Under the pieces are notes generated by a model. It did not search any database and was not told the origin of the DNA. It was given only the letters and a program-made list of their open reading frames with translations. 64,000 nucleotides of DNA from Streptomyces platensis (lineage in GTDB: Bacteria; Actinomycetota; Actinomycetes; Streptomycetales; Streptomycetaceae): assembly GCF_008704855.1 (NCBI RefSeq), contig NZ_CP023691.1, forward strand, positions 3,348,001-3,412,000, in the 5' to 3' direction. Positions 54,313 to 62,943 of the stretch are shown one piece after another. A program made the translations under genes and the position numbers. The first letter of the stretch is position 1. The number at the start of each line of letters is the position of its first letter.

Positions 54313-55319
54313 GCAGACACCCGCGCCCGGCACGCCGCCCGCGGCGCCGCCCCGCCACCCGGTTCACCGTCACCCTGCTCGCCGCCGTCGTCGTGGGCGG
54401 CTGCGGCCTGGTCAGCGGCAGTGCGATGTCCGACAACGTGCTGCCGGGCCCGAAGGCGGGCTATCCGGACCGCCCGCTCACCGGCGCGCATCTGACCGTG
54501 ACCTCGAAGGAGTTCACCGAGCAGATCGTCCTCGGCCAGATCATGGGGCTGGTCTTCCAGGCGGCCGGCGCCCTGGTCCTCGACAAGACCAGCATCCAGG
54601 GGTCGATCGGCGCCCGGGAGGCCGTCAAGTCCGGCACGGCGGACGCCGCGTACGAGTACACCGGCACCGGCTGGATCACCTACCTCGGCCACACCAAGCC
54701 GATCGTCAACCCCTACAAACAGTGGACGGCGGTCCGCGACGAGGACCGGAAGAACGGCATCGTCTGGCTCCCGGCCTCGACGCTGAACAACACCTACGCG
54801 CTGGCCCTGAACTCCGCGAACTTCAAGAAGCTGGGGGTGCACAACCTCTCGGAGGTCGCGGCGCTGTCCCACAAGAATCCCGGCGCCGTGACGATGTGCG
54901 TGGAGAACGAGTTCGCCACCCGCAACGACGGGCTGCCGGGCATGGCGCGCGCCTACGGCATGAACGTGCCGTCCGCCAACATCCGCAAGATGACCGGCGG
55001 TGTCGTCTACACCGAGACGGAGAAGGGCACCTGCGCGTTCGGTGAGGTCTTCACCACCGACGGCCGGATCAAGGCGATGCATCTGCACGTCCTCGCCGAT
55101 GACAAGCACTTCTTCCCCAACTACAACGTCGCCCCGGAGATCAACTCCAAGGCCCTGAAGAAGTACCCGGCGATGGCCGAGGTGCTGGCCCCGGTCACCA
55201 AGGCCCTCAACAACACCGTCGCCCAGGAGCTGAACCGCAAGGTCGACGTGGACGGCGAGGACCCGCACGAGGTCGCGAAGGACTGGCTGGTGCGGGAGGG
55301 GTTCATCAAGGAGGGGTGA
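54309..55319 (+). CDS. Substrate-binding lipoprotein of the importer (OpuAC/ProX-like)
   Basis: A 336-aa exported lipoprotein. A twin-Arg-rich N-terminus (RRPRRRP) leads into a hydrophobic signal ending VVVGGCG, a plausible lipobox. The binding-protein core reads LTVTSKEFTEQIVLGQIMGLVFQAAG, DAAYEYTGTGWITYLGH, WLPASTLNNTYALALN and KALNNTVAQELNRKVDVDGEDPHEVAKDWLVREGFI. The family binds betaine, choline or related quaternary amines. It completes the four-gene importer; the substrate needs testing. Confidence 0.9.
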   Translation: MSRHPRPARRPRRRPATRFTVTLLAAVVVGGCGLVSGSAMSDNVLPGPKAGYPDRPLTGAHLTVTSKEFTEQIVLGQIMGLVFQAAGALVLDKTSIQGSIGAREAVKSGTADAAYEYTGTGWITYLGHTKPIVNPYKQWTAVRDEDRKNGIVWLPASTLNNTYALALNSANFKKLGVHNLSEVAALSHKNPGAVTMCVENEFATRNDGLPGMARAYGMNVPSANIRKMTGGVVYTETEKGTCAFGEVFTTDGRIKAMHLHVLADDKHFFPNYNVAPEINSKALKKYPAMAEVLAPVTKALNNTVAQELNRKVDVDGEDPHEVAKDWLVREGFIKEG

Positions 55320-55354
55320 GGGGCGTGCGTCCGGTCGGGGGCGGCGGGTCACCG

Positions 55355-55416
55355 CCGGGCACCCGGCCCGCGCCGCCCGCCCGCGGAGAGCCACCACCGG
55401 GCACCCGGCCCGCGCC
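55355..55416. repeat. Two 20-base direct repeats in a convergent gap
   Basis: The 20-mer that starts CCGGGCACCCGG and ends CCCGCGCC occurs exactly at 55355-55374 and again at 55397-55416, period 42. Each contains a small GGGCACCC-type hairpin seed. It lies between the convergent binding-protein and S16-protease genes and is probably part of a terminator region. Confidence 0.6.
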
Positions 55417-55441
55417 CGCCGTCCGCCGCTCCCCGCCCGCC

Positions 55442-56221
55442 TCAGCAGCTGGGGACCTTGCCCCCGGTCCGCAGCGCCTTCAGTGAGTCCATCGCGCCGT
55501 CGAGGGTGCTGACCGGGATCAGCCGCAGCCCCTTCGGCAGCTCCGCCCGCGCATCCGTGCACTCCTTGCGCGGGACGAGGAAGACCGTGGCGCCGTCCCG
55601 CCGCGCCGCCTGCGTCTTCAGCGGGACGCCGCCGACCGCGCCGACCTTGCCGCCGGCCGTGATCGTCCCGGTGCCGGCGATGGTGTGCCCGCCGGTCAGG
55701 TCATGGCCCGCGCCGTCGCCGTCCAGCTTGTCGACGATGCCCAGGGCGAACATCAGCCCGGCGCTCGGCCCGCCGACGTCCGCGAGGCTCAGCTTGACCT
55801 TGATGTCCTGTCCGGACTTGCCGAGCTGCCCGAGCGCGGCGCTGGTGGCGCTGTCCTGGGACTCCCGCATCTGCTGCGCGTTGTGCTCGGCGATCTCCTC
55901 GGTGTTCTCCCCTACGGGGTAGACCGCCTCCCGCGGCATCACGGCCTCGTCCGTACGGAACCAGCCGCTGACGATGTCCGGCAGATGGACAGCGGCCTCC
56001 GGGCCGGTCGCCACGATCGAGGTCATCCGCAGCTGCCCGCTCGTCTTCCGGGTCCGCGCGCCGCTGATGGTGATCACCGGCTTGCCCTCGTCGGTACCGA
56101 GGACATTCGCCGTCATGCCGGGATACGCGAGCGCATACGGCAGCGGGGCGAGGACCGCGGTGACGAGAAGGGCGAGGACGAGAGCGGTGCAGACCGCCAG
56201 GGCTCGGGTGCGTGCAGACAC
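55442..56221 (-). CDS. Lon-like S16 family serine protease, short form
   Basis: A 259-aa exported protease. A signal or membrane helix (about 5-30) is followed by about 80 residues of beta structure. The S16 (Lon proteolytic) domain has the catalytic Ser in ADVGGPSAGLMFALGIVD and Lys in GGVPLKTQAARRDGA. Many actinobacterial relatives (YlbL/Lon-PDZ type) are about 340 aa with a PDZ domain; that domain is absent or shortened here. The start is a GTG. It is convergent with the importer and upstream of hpdR on the same strand side. Confidence 0.87.
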   Translation of the reverse strand: MSARTRALAVCTALVLALLVTAVLAPLPYALAYPGMTANVLGTDEGKPVITISGARTRKTSGQLRMTSIVATGPEAAVHLPDIVSGWFRTDEAVMPREAVYPVGENTEEIAEHNAQQMRESQDSATSAALGQLGKSGQDIKVKLSLADVGGPSAGLMFALGIVDKLDGDGAGHDLTGGHTIAGTGTITAGGKVGAVGGVPLKTQAARRDGATVFLVPRKECTDARAELPKGLRLIPVSTLDGAMDSLKALRTGGKVPSC

Positions 56222-56328
56222 CTTGCCACCCTAAATGACCCCCGCCTCACCAGGGCCTTAAGGCGCTGCCGCCTCACGACACGGCCACCGCCCCTTCACA
56301 CCCCACGGCCCCGTCCGCGCCCAGGGCC

Positions 56329-56970
56329 TCAGCGGAGCGCCTCGGACACCTCCCGGGCCGCGTCGACCACCCGCGGTCCGACCCGCTCGGAGACCGTGTC
56401 GGCGAGCATCACCACGCCCACGCTCCCCTCGATGCCGCTCACCCCGAGCAGCGGAGCCGCCGCACCACTCGCTCCGGCCTCCAACTCCCCGTGCGTCAGG
56501 GCGAGTCCGGCGTCCTGGGTGCGGCCCTGCCGGGCCTTGAGGATCGCCCGCCCGGCGGCCCCCCGGTCCAGCGGATGACGGAAACCGGCCCGGTAGGCCA
56601 CGTGGTAATCGGTCCAGGTCGGCTCCACCACGGCCACCGCCAGCGCCTCCGTGCCGTCGACAAGGGTGAGATGCGCGGTGGCCCCCACGTCCTCGGCGAG
56701 CGACCGCAGCGCGGGCAGCGCGGCCTCCCTGACCAGCGGATGCACCTGACGGCCCAGGCGCAGCACGCCCAGGCCCACCCGGGCCCGGCCGCCGAGATCG
56801 CGGCGCACCAGGGCGTGCTGCTCCAGCGTGGCCAGGAGGCGGTAGACCACCGTGCGGTTGACGCCGAGCTTGTTGGACAGCTCGGTGACGGTCAGCCCGT
56901 GATCCGTGTCGGCGAGGAGTTTGAGGACACGCAGCCCTCGGTCGAGTGTCTGGGAGGTCTCTGCGGTCAC
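56329..56970 (-). CDS. hpdR: IclR-family regulator, probably HpdR
   Basis: A 213-aa regulator. The N-terminal winged helix (LDRGLRVLKLLADTDHGLTVTELSNKLGVNRTVVYRLLATL) is followed by an IclR effector domain (GATAHLTLVDGTEALAVAVVEPTW and RHPLDRGAAGRAIL). Its position near hppD, hpdA and an ABC importer matches HpdR (SCO2935, recalled), which represses hppD and hpdA. The GTG start is set by GGAGGG; a longer reading exists nine codons upstream. Confidence 0.82.
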   Translation of the reverse strand: MTAETSQTLDRGLRVLKLLADTDHGLTVTELSNKLGVNRTVVYRLLATLEQHALVRRDLGGRARVGLGVLRLGRQVHPLVREAALPALRSLAEDVGATAHLTLVDGTEALAVAVVEPTWTDYHVAYRAGFRHPLDRGAAGRAILKARQGRTQDAGLALTHGELEAGASGAAAPLLGVSGIEGSVGVVMLADTVSERVGPRVVDAAREVSEALR

Positions 56971-57360
56971 GACGCCCTCCTGGGTGAGTGGCGGCACTCG
57001 GGCGCGACGCGCTGCGGTTCACGGAGCAGCGCGCGCTAGAGGCCGCCGGCCGCATGGCACCGGCTGCGCTCCGCGGCGGCGCTGCCACGGGGCGTGTGCG
57101 TGACCGGGACAGTAGCGAGCCGGTTCGGTGAGCGGAAGAGTCCGTCCAGAATCCGGTCGCCCGCGCCCGGAATATCCCTGTACGTCCGCCCAGAGCGTCC
57201 TGTTGCGCTCCGTGTGGTGTTTCAGGGAGGGCTACGGCGTTATCGGGGTGTGACGGGGCGGACGTGCCCGGCACCCCACAGCGGGCCCGTCGGGGGCGGG
57301 TACGCAAGAGGGCGGCGCACCGTCCACGGCACACCGCCCCGCCCACGGGCTCCGGCGGGC
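56971..57360. other. Intergenic region between hpdR and the helicase gene
   Basis: In these 390 bases no gene is supported. GGGCGG (57310-57315) and CCGCCC (57334-57339) form a weak stem behind the helicase stop, a possible terminator for the minus-strand helicase gene. The rest should contain the hpdR promoter, with an A+T-richer stretch near 57170-57245. Confidence 0.45.
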
Positions 57361-59157
57361 TCACCGCATCCGCGTCGCCCACTCCCGGACCTTCTTGATC
57401 CGCTCACCGAGCTGCCCGGCGGTGGCCTCCGCGCTCGGCGGTCCGCCGCACACCCGCCGCAGCTCGGTGTGGATCACCCCGTGCGGCTTCCCGCTCTGGT
57501 GCACATACGCGCCGACCAGCGTGTTCAGCTGCTTCCGGAGCTCCAGCAGCTCCTTGTGCGTGACCACCGGCCGCCGCTCGGCCGGCAGCTCCAGCAAGTC
57601 GGCTTCCTCATCCGGCCGCTTCTTGCTGTGCGCGATCTGCCGCGCCTGCCGCTTCTGCAACAGCATCTGCACCTGGTCGGGCTCCAGCAGCCCGGGGATG
57701 CCGAGGTAGTCCTGCTCCTCCTCGCTGCCCGCGTGCGCCTGCATACCGAACTCGGCACCGTCGTAGAGCACCCGGTCGAAGACCGCCTCCGACTCCAGCG
57801 CCTCGAACGAGAACTGCTCCTGCTCGCCGGTGTCCTCGTCCTGCTCCTTGTTCGCCTCGTCCATCTCCTTCTCGGACTCGGCGTAGGGGTCTTCCTCCCC
57901 GTCCTTCTTCGGCTTGTCGAGCACATGATCGCGCTCGACCTCCATCTCGTTGGCGAAGCCGAGCAGGTTCGGGACGGTGGGCAGGAAGACGGACGCGGTC
58001 TCACCACGCTTACGGGAGCGCACGAAACGCCCCACGGCCTGCGCGAAGAACAGCGGCGTCGAGATCGTGGTGGCATACACCCCGACCGCCAGCCGCGGCA
58101 CGTCGACGCCCTCGGACACCATCCGGACCGCGACCATCCAGCGGTCCTGGGAGTGCGAGAAGTCATCGATGCGCTGCGAGGCCCCGGAGTCGTCGGACAG
58201 CACCAGGGTGGCGCCCTCCCCGGTGATCTCCCGGATCAGCTTCGCGTACGCCCGCGCCTGCTCCTGGTCGGTGGCGATCACCAGCGCCCCGGCATCCGGG
58301 ATCGACTTGCGGACCTCGCTCAGCCGCTGATCGGCGGCGCGCAGCACATTGGGCATCCACTCACCACGCGGATCCAGCGCCGTACGCCACGCCTGCGAGA
58401 CCGCGTCCTTGGTCATCGGCTCGCCCAGCCGGGCCGCGATCTCGTCGCCCGCCTTCGTCCGCCAGCGCATATTGCCGCTGTAGGAGAGGAAGATGACCGG
58501 CCGGACCACGCCGTCGCCCAGCGCGTTGCCATAACCGTAGGTGTAGTCGGCCGAGGAACGCCGGATGCCGTCGTTCCCCTCCTCGTACGTCACGAACGGA
58601 ATCGGGTTGGTGTCGGACCGGAACGGCGTACCGGTCAGCGCCAGCCGCCGGGTCGCCGGCTCGAAGGCCTCCAGACACGCCTCGCCCCACGACTTCGAGT
58701 CACCGGCGTGATGGATCTCGTCGAGAATCACCAGCGTCTTGCGCTGCTCGATCCGGTTGCGGTGCAGCATCGGCCGGACGCCCACACCGGCATAGGTGAT
58801 CGCCACACCGTGGTACTCGCGGCCCAGCGGCCCCGCGCTGTACTCCGGATCGAGCTTGATGCCTATCCGGGCCGCCGCCTCCGCCCACTGCTTCTTCAGA
58901 TGCTCGGTCGGTGCGACGACCGTCACCTGCTGCACGACGTGATGATGCAGCAGCCACGAGGCAAGCGTGAGCGCGAAGGTCGTCTTGCCGGCGCCCGGCG
59001 TCGCGACGGCGAGAAAGTCTCTCGGCTGCGTCTGGATGTAGCGGTCCATGGCGGCCTGCTGCCAGGCACGCAGCTTGTTCGCGGTACCCCAAGGGGCCCG
59101 CCCCGGAAAGGCCGGGGACAGGTGATGGTTATTGGTGGCGCTGGTGGTGGTAGTCAC
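57361..59157 (-). CDS. DEAD/DEAH-box (superfamily 2) helicase
   Basis: A 598-aa helicase. Residues show the Walker A loop ATPGAGKTTFAL, motif Ia VVAPTEHLKKQW, DEAH-type motif II ILDEIHHAGDS, motif III LTGTPFRSD and the C-terminal helicase motifs VRMVSEGVDVPRLAVGVYAT and QAVGRFVRSRK. An acidic linker of Glu/Asp near 430-460 (KKDGEEDPYAESEKEMDEANKEQ) follows and then a C-terminal helical region. Its DNA- or RNA-unwinding role in the cell is not known. The start is a GTG. Confidence 0.93.
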   Translation of the reverse strand: MTTTTSATNNHHLSPAFPGRAPWGTANKLRAWQQAAMDRYIQTQPRDFLAVATPGAGKTTFALTLASWLLHHHVVQQVTVVAPTEHLKKQWAEAAARIGIKLDPEYSAGPLGREYHGVAITYAGVGVRPMLHRNRIEQRKTLVILDEIHHAGDSKSWGEACLEAFEPATRRLALTGTPFRSDTNPIPFVTYEEGNDGIRRSSADYTYGYGNALGDGVVRPVIFLSYSGNMRWRTKAGDEIAARLGEPMTKDAVSQAWRTALDPRGEWMPNVLRAADQRLSEVRKSIPDAGALVIATDQEQARAYAKLIREITGEGATLVLSDDSGASQRIDDFSHSQDRWMVAVRMVSEGVDVPRLAVGVYATTISTPLFFAQAVGRFVRSRKRGETASVFLPTVPNLLGFANEMEVERDHVLDKPKKDGEEDPYAESEKEMDEANKEQDEDTGEQEQFSFEALESEAVFDRVLYDGAEFGMQAHAGSEEEQDYLGIPGLLEPDQVQMLLQKRQARQIAHSKKRPDEEADLLELPAERRPVVTHKELLELRKQLNTLVGAYVHQSGKPHGVIHTELRRVCGGPPSAEATAGQLGERIKKVREWATRMR

Positions 59158-59302
59158 GGTCTCCGTCGGCTGGACTCGGGGATCGGCAACCGCGCCACCC
59201 TATCGTTGCGACTCGGCTTGCTTCCCACGTAGTCGGCTTTATCGCCGCGGGGCTCCCCGCCGTTTCGCTGCGCTCTGCCTCGGCCGACGCTTGCGGGTTC
59301 CC

Positions 59303-59675
59303 CCGCCGTTGCGCCTGCGGCGGGCTGGGTCCGCTGCGCGGGGCTGTCGGGGTGCGGTGACGGACCTCCGCGGGTGGGTGTCCGGACTGCTTCGCTTTAC
59401 GTCCGGACACCCACCCGCTCCGGCCCGTCCCCTCCCGTTGAGGGGTGGGAAAAGGCCGGTGGGGGCGCATGTAGGTGGTCGGCCTTGCCTCGCGGTCGTA
59501 CCGAAACAGCTGACGGCGGCCAGCCCCCACCCACCTTCACCTTTCCCTCAACGGGAGGGGACGGGCCGGAAGGGCCTGGTGTGTGGACGTAAAGCGAAGC
59601 AGTCCACACACCAGGCCCCGGAGGCCCGTCACCGCACCCAACAACCACCCGGCCCGCCGCAGGCGCAACGGCGAA
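59303..59675. repeat. Long imperfect inverted repeat with paired hairpins
   Basis: The left copy (59303-59470) and the reverse complement of the right copy (59519-59675) match for most of about 150 bases, including CGCCTGCGGCGGGC at the outer end and CCGTCCCCTCCCGTTGAGGG inside. Each copy has a hairpin with the identical loop CTGCTTCGCTTTACG but different stems: left GGTGTCCGGA/TCCGGACACC, right GGTGTGTGGA/TCCACACACC. The paired changes keep base pairing, which suggests selection on an RNA structure. The region lies between the MFS stop and the helicase start, both on the minus strand. Confidence 0.75.
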
Positions 59676-59712
59676 CAACCACCACGGCGGGACAGCCGAA
59701 AACGTGGGGCGG

Positions 59713-61443
59713 CTACTTAACGCGGCAAGCCGTTACCGCTCCCGTGAGCGCAACCACGGCCATCGTCGCGAACACGGCCGCAAAGGCCGCGGCCGCGGAA
59801 TGGCCGGCCGCGCCGGAAGCGGCGGCAGCCGCAGACGCATGCGCAGCGATCTCGCCGCCGCCGAACGCGACGAACAACACACCGCCGAGGCCGACGAACG
59901 TCACATTGCCCAGCGCGTCCGACATCTGGAGGGACGCGGAGTTACTGCCGGCCTCCTCGGGGCGGGACAGTTTCAGGAGCAGGACGCCGGCGCTGGAGAT
60001 GTTCAGGCCCATGCCGAAGCCGCCGATCGTCCAGGCCACCGCGACGATCCCGGCCGGCACGCCGTCGAGCAACGCCAGCGGCACCAGCGCGATGGCCAGC
60101 GCCAGCAGCACCATGCCGAGGACCATCAGCCGTTCCCGGTGCGGTTCCAGGCGCGGCCGGCTCTGTACGTAGGAGCCGAGGGCCCAGGTGAGGCCGCCGC
60201 CGGTGAGCGAGAGCCCGGCGAGGGTGGCGGAGAGTCCGCGCTGGGTGACCAGCATCAGCGGGATGAAGCTCTCGGCGGCGACCAGCGCCCCGGCGGCCAG
60301 CCCGCGCAGCAGCACCACGCTCGGCAGGCCGCGCGCCGCCCGGAACGTACCGCGGGGCAGCAGCCGCACGATGCTGGGCGCCAGCAGTGCCAGTCCGACG
60401 GCGGCGGGCAACAGCGCGGGCCAGGCGGGGTGCTGGCCCGCGTATTGCAGCAGGCAGGCGCCCACCGCGACGGCCAGCGCGAGCAGACAGCGCCGGCTGC
60501 CCAGCACCTGCCGTACGCCGCCCGCCGGGGCCGGCCGGGTCCGCGGCAGGGTGCGCAGCGCGGGCAGCATCACCACGAGCGGCAGCAGTATCAGGGCGGG
60601 GATGGCGAGGAAGCCCCAGCGCCAGCCGAGGTGTTCGGTGACGGTCCCGGCGACCAGCGGCCCGACGATCACCGGCACCACCCAGGCCGCCGAGAACGAC
60701 GCCATGATCGACGGCCGCAGCCGCTCGGGATAGGCGCTCCCGACGACCACGTAGAGCGAGACCACCACCAGCCCGCCGCCGATGCCCTGCACCCCGCGGC
60801 CCACGATGAACATCCCCATGCTCCCGGCGGCGCCCGCGATCAGCAGCCCCGTCCCGAACGCGGCGATCCCGCTGAACAGCGGCCCGAGCGGCCCGCGCCG
60901 ATCGCTCCACTCCCCCGCGAGCGCCATCGCGAACAGACTCGCCGTGAAGAACGCGGAGAAGCCGAAGGCGTACAGCCCGATGCCGTCCAGGGCACGGGCG
61001 GCAACCGGCATCGCGGTGTTCACGGCACTCGCCTCGAAGGCGACGAGCGAGACGACGGAGATGATGCCGAGGGTGAGCGCCCGATGGGCCCGGCCGAGAA
61101 TGCCGCCGCCGGACCCGTCGTCGCCACTGTCGTCGAAGGGCCGGGCGAGGTGGCCGGGGGTGGCGGTGGTGTCCGCGACGGGGGTGGCGGTGATCTCTCG
61201 GTCGGGTGCGGCGTCGGTGGCCTCGGCGGTGTCGATCCCGATGCCGGTGCCCCCGTCGGTGCCGAGGTGAGGGCCGGCCCCAGTACCCGTGCCGGCGCCG
61301 ATGCCCATACCTGCGCCCTCGCCGGGGCCGAGGTGGGGGCCGGCGTCCTCGTCGGTGCCGAGGTGCTCCGGGCCGGTACCAGTACTCGGACCCGTACCCG
61401 TGCCGGCGCCGGTGCCGAAGTCGTGCGGGCGGTCAGCAGTCAT
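59713..61443 (-). CDS. MFS exporter with a Gly/Thr-rich N-terminal region
   Basis: A 576-aa transporter of the DHA2-like or tetracenomycin-type MFS group, with about fourteen helices from residue 120 onward. It shows ASAVNTAMPVAARAL in helix 1, LAGEWSDRRGPLGPLF as the loop 2-3 motif, MFIVGRGVQGIGGGLVVV and GWRWGFLAIPALI. The first 100 residues are a low-complexity tract of Gly, Thr and Asp (TGAGTGTGPSTGTGP type) that looks disordered and is unusual for this family. Substrate is unknown. The ATG of MTADRP is preferred over one 37 codons upstream. Confidence 0.87.
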   Translation of the reverse strand: MTADRPHDFGTGAGTGTGPSTGTGPEHLGTDEDAGPHLGPGEGAGMGIGAGTGTGAGPHLGTDGGTGIGIDTAEATDAAPDREITATPVADTTATPGHLARPFDDSGDDGSGGGILGRAHRALTLGIISVVSLVAFEASAVNTAMPVAARALDGIGLYAFGFSAFFTASLFAMALAGEWSDRRGPLGPLFSGIAAFGTGLLIAGAAGSMGMFIVGRGVQGIGGGLVVVSLYVVVGSAYPERLRPSIMASFSAAWVVPVIVGPLVAGTVTEHLGWRWGFLAIPALILLPLVVMLPALRTLPRTRPAPAGGVRQVLGSRRCLLALAVAVGACLLQYAGQHPAWPALLPAAVGLALLAPSIVRLLPRGTFRAARGLPSVVLLRGLAAGALVAAESFIPLMLVTQRGLSATLAGLSLTGGGLTWALGSYVQSRPRLEPHRERLMVLGMVLLALAIALVPLALLDGVPAGIVAVAWTIGGFGMGLNISSAGVLLLKLSRPEEAGSNSASLQMSDALGNVTFVGLGGVLFVAFGGGEIAAHASAAAAASGAAGHSAAAAFAAVFATMAVVALTGAVTACRVK

Positions 61444-61605
61444 CGAGCCAGCGTAAGGGCCGTACGACGCTGACGCCCCTGGCGGAGGACCGGGATCGGA
61501 TCGGTCATCGGTCCTACGCCGCCGGCCCACCCGGACGGCCTCCGCCCGGCCCACTCGGACCGCTCCGCCCCGCCTTCATCGCCACACATCGGGCAGGCTT
61601 TCCGT

Positions 61606-62469
61606 ATGCCGCACTTCCCTTCGTACGACGACGCCGAGCTCCACTACCGCGTGCTCGGCCCGGCCGACTCCCCTCTGCCGCCCCTGGTGTGCCTGGCCGG
61701 CGGGCCCGGGCGGGACGCCGCGTATCTGGGCGATCTCGGCGGCCTGGCCGCGCACCGGCAGCTGATCCTTCCCGACAGCCGCGGCACCGGCGCCTCTCCG
61801 GCCGCCGCCGACCCGGACCGCTATGCCTTCCCGCAGCTCGCCGAGGACCTGGAGGCGCTCCGGGCGCATCTGGGCCTGGAGCGGTTCGCGCTGCTCGCGC
61901 ACGACGCGGGGGCCGCGGTCGCGCAGGCGTACGCGGCGGGGTATCCGCAGCGGCTGACCCGGCTGGTGCTGGTCTGCCCCGGCTCCCGTTTGCAGGGCGA
62001 ACTCCCCGACGACGCACGGGAGATCTTCGAGGCCCGCCGCCACGAGGAGTGGTGGCCGCAGGCCTCGGCGGCGCTGGAGCAGCTGACCGAGGCGACCGAC
62101 CTGAGCGAGGTACGGGAGCTGCTGTTCGCCGCGGCACCGCTCGCCTACGGGCGCTGGGACGAGCCTCAGCGGGCCCATGCCGCCACGGAGGGCGAGCAGT
62201 TGGGTCCGGTGCCACGGGCCGGCTTCTGGCAGGGCGTGGACGAGCAACTGCGGCTGACCCTGCTGACCGGCCTGCGAGAGGTGACCTGCCCGGTGCTGGT
62301 GGTCACCGGCAACCGGGACGGCGTGACCGGCATGCAAGCGGGCGAGCGGGTGGCCGCCTCGTTCCCCGACGCACAGGTACACCCCCTGCACGGCGTGGGC
62401 CACTACCCCTGGGTGGACGAACCGCCCCTGTTCGCCCAACTGGTGGAGACCTTCCTCCACGCAACGTAA
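61606..62469 (+). CDS. Alpha/beta hydrolase with Asp at the usual nucleophile position
   Basis: A 287-aa alpha/beta-hydrolase fold protein akin to prolyl iminopeptidases and epoxide hydrolases: oxyanion LAGGPGRDAAYL, PDSRGTGASP, nucleophile elbow LLAHDAGAAVAQAY, acid in VVTGNRDGVTG and His in HGVGHYPWVDEPP. The elbow reads His-Asp-Ala-Gly rather than His-Ser-x-Gly, so Asp replaces the expected Ser. This is the nucleophile of dehalogenases and epoxide hydrolases, but the cap does not look like those. Function is uncertain. Confidence 0.85.
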   Translation: MPHFPSYDDAELHYRVLGPADSPLPPLVCLAGGPGRDAAYLGDLGGLAAHRQLILPDSRGTGASPAAADPDRYAFPQLAEDLEALRAHLGLERFALLAHDAGAAVAQAYAAGYPQRLTRLVLVCPGSRLQGELPDDAREIFEARRHEEWWPQASAALEQLTEATDLSEVRELLFAAAPLAYGRWDEPQRAHAATEGEQLGPVPRAGFWQGVDEQLRLTLLTGLREVTCPVLVVTGNRDGVTGMQAGERVAASFPDAQVHPLHGVGHYPWVDEPPLFAQLVETFLHAT

Positions 62470-62696
62470 GCCCCCACCCGCCCCGCCAAGATCCCGGCCC
62501 CCGGCGGCCTTCAAAGCCCCCACGCCGCCCACGTCGGCCCCACGCCGCCCCGTATCGGTCCGCGCTGCCGCGCGTTGCCACATGTTGCCGCGTGTTGCGC
62601 CCCGTTTCCCCACATTGCAGCCTCATGGCACCCCACCCCACACCCTTGCCGGGCCCGCCACCCCGCGGCCTACAGTCAGGACAGCACCACACCCCC

Positions 62697-62771
62697 GGCC
62701 GTGTGCCCGAGTGGTTCAGGGGCTCGCCTGCAAAGCGAGTTACGCGGGTTCGAATCCCGCCACGGCCTCCA
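62697..62771 (+). tRNA. tRNA-Cys (GCA)
   Basis: Acceptor GGCCGTG/CACGGCC, T arm GCGGG-TTCGAAT-CCCGC, anticodon stem CTCGC/GCGAG with loop CTGCAAA giving anticodon GCA. The discriminator is T, and CCA is encoded. It is a normal class I cysteine tRNA. Confidence 0.95.
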
Positions 62772-62943
62772 CGCACCGCAGGGTCCCGTGCCCCGCACGA
62801 GGAGCCCGTGCGATGTCCCGAGGCGGCCCCAACCCCCGTGGGGACCGCCTCCGGACGCGCTCGGCGTCCCCGTCTCGCTCGGCCCCGCGCCGTCCGGCTC
62901 TTCACCGGCTGAGCCGCCGCTCCGGCCCGCCCCCGCTCCGCCG

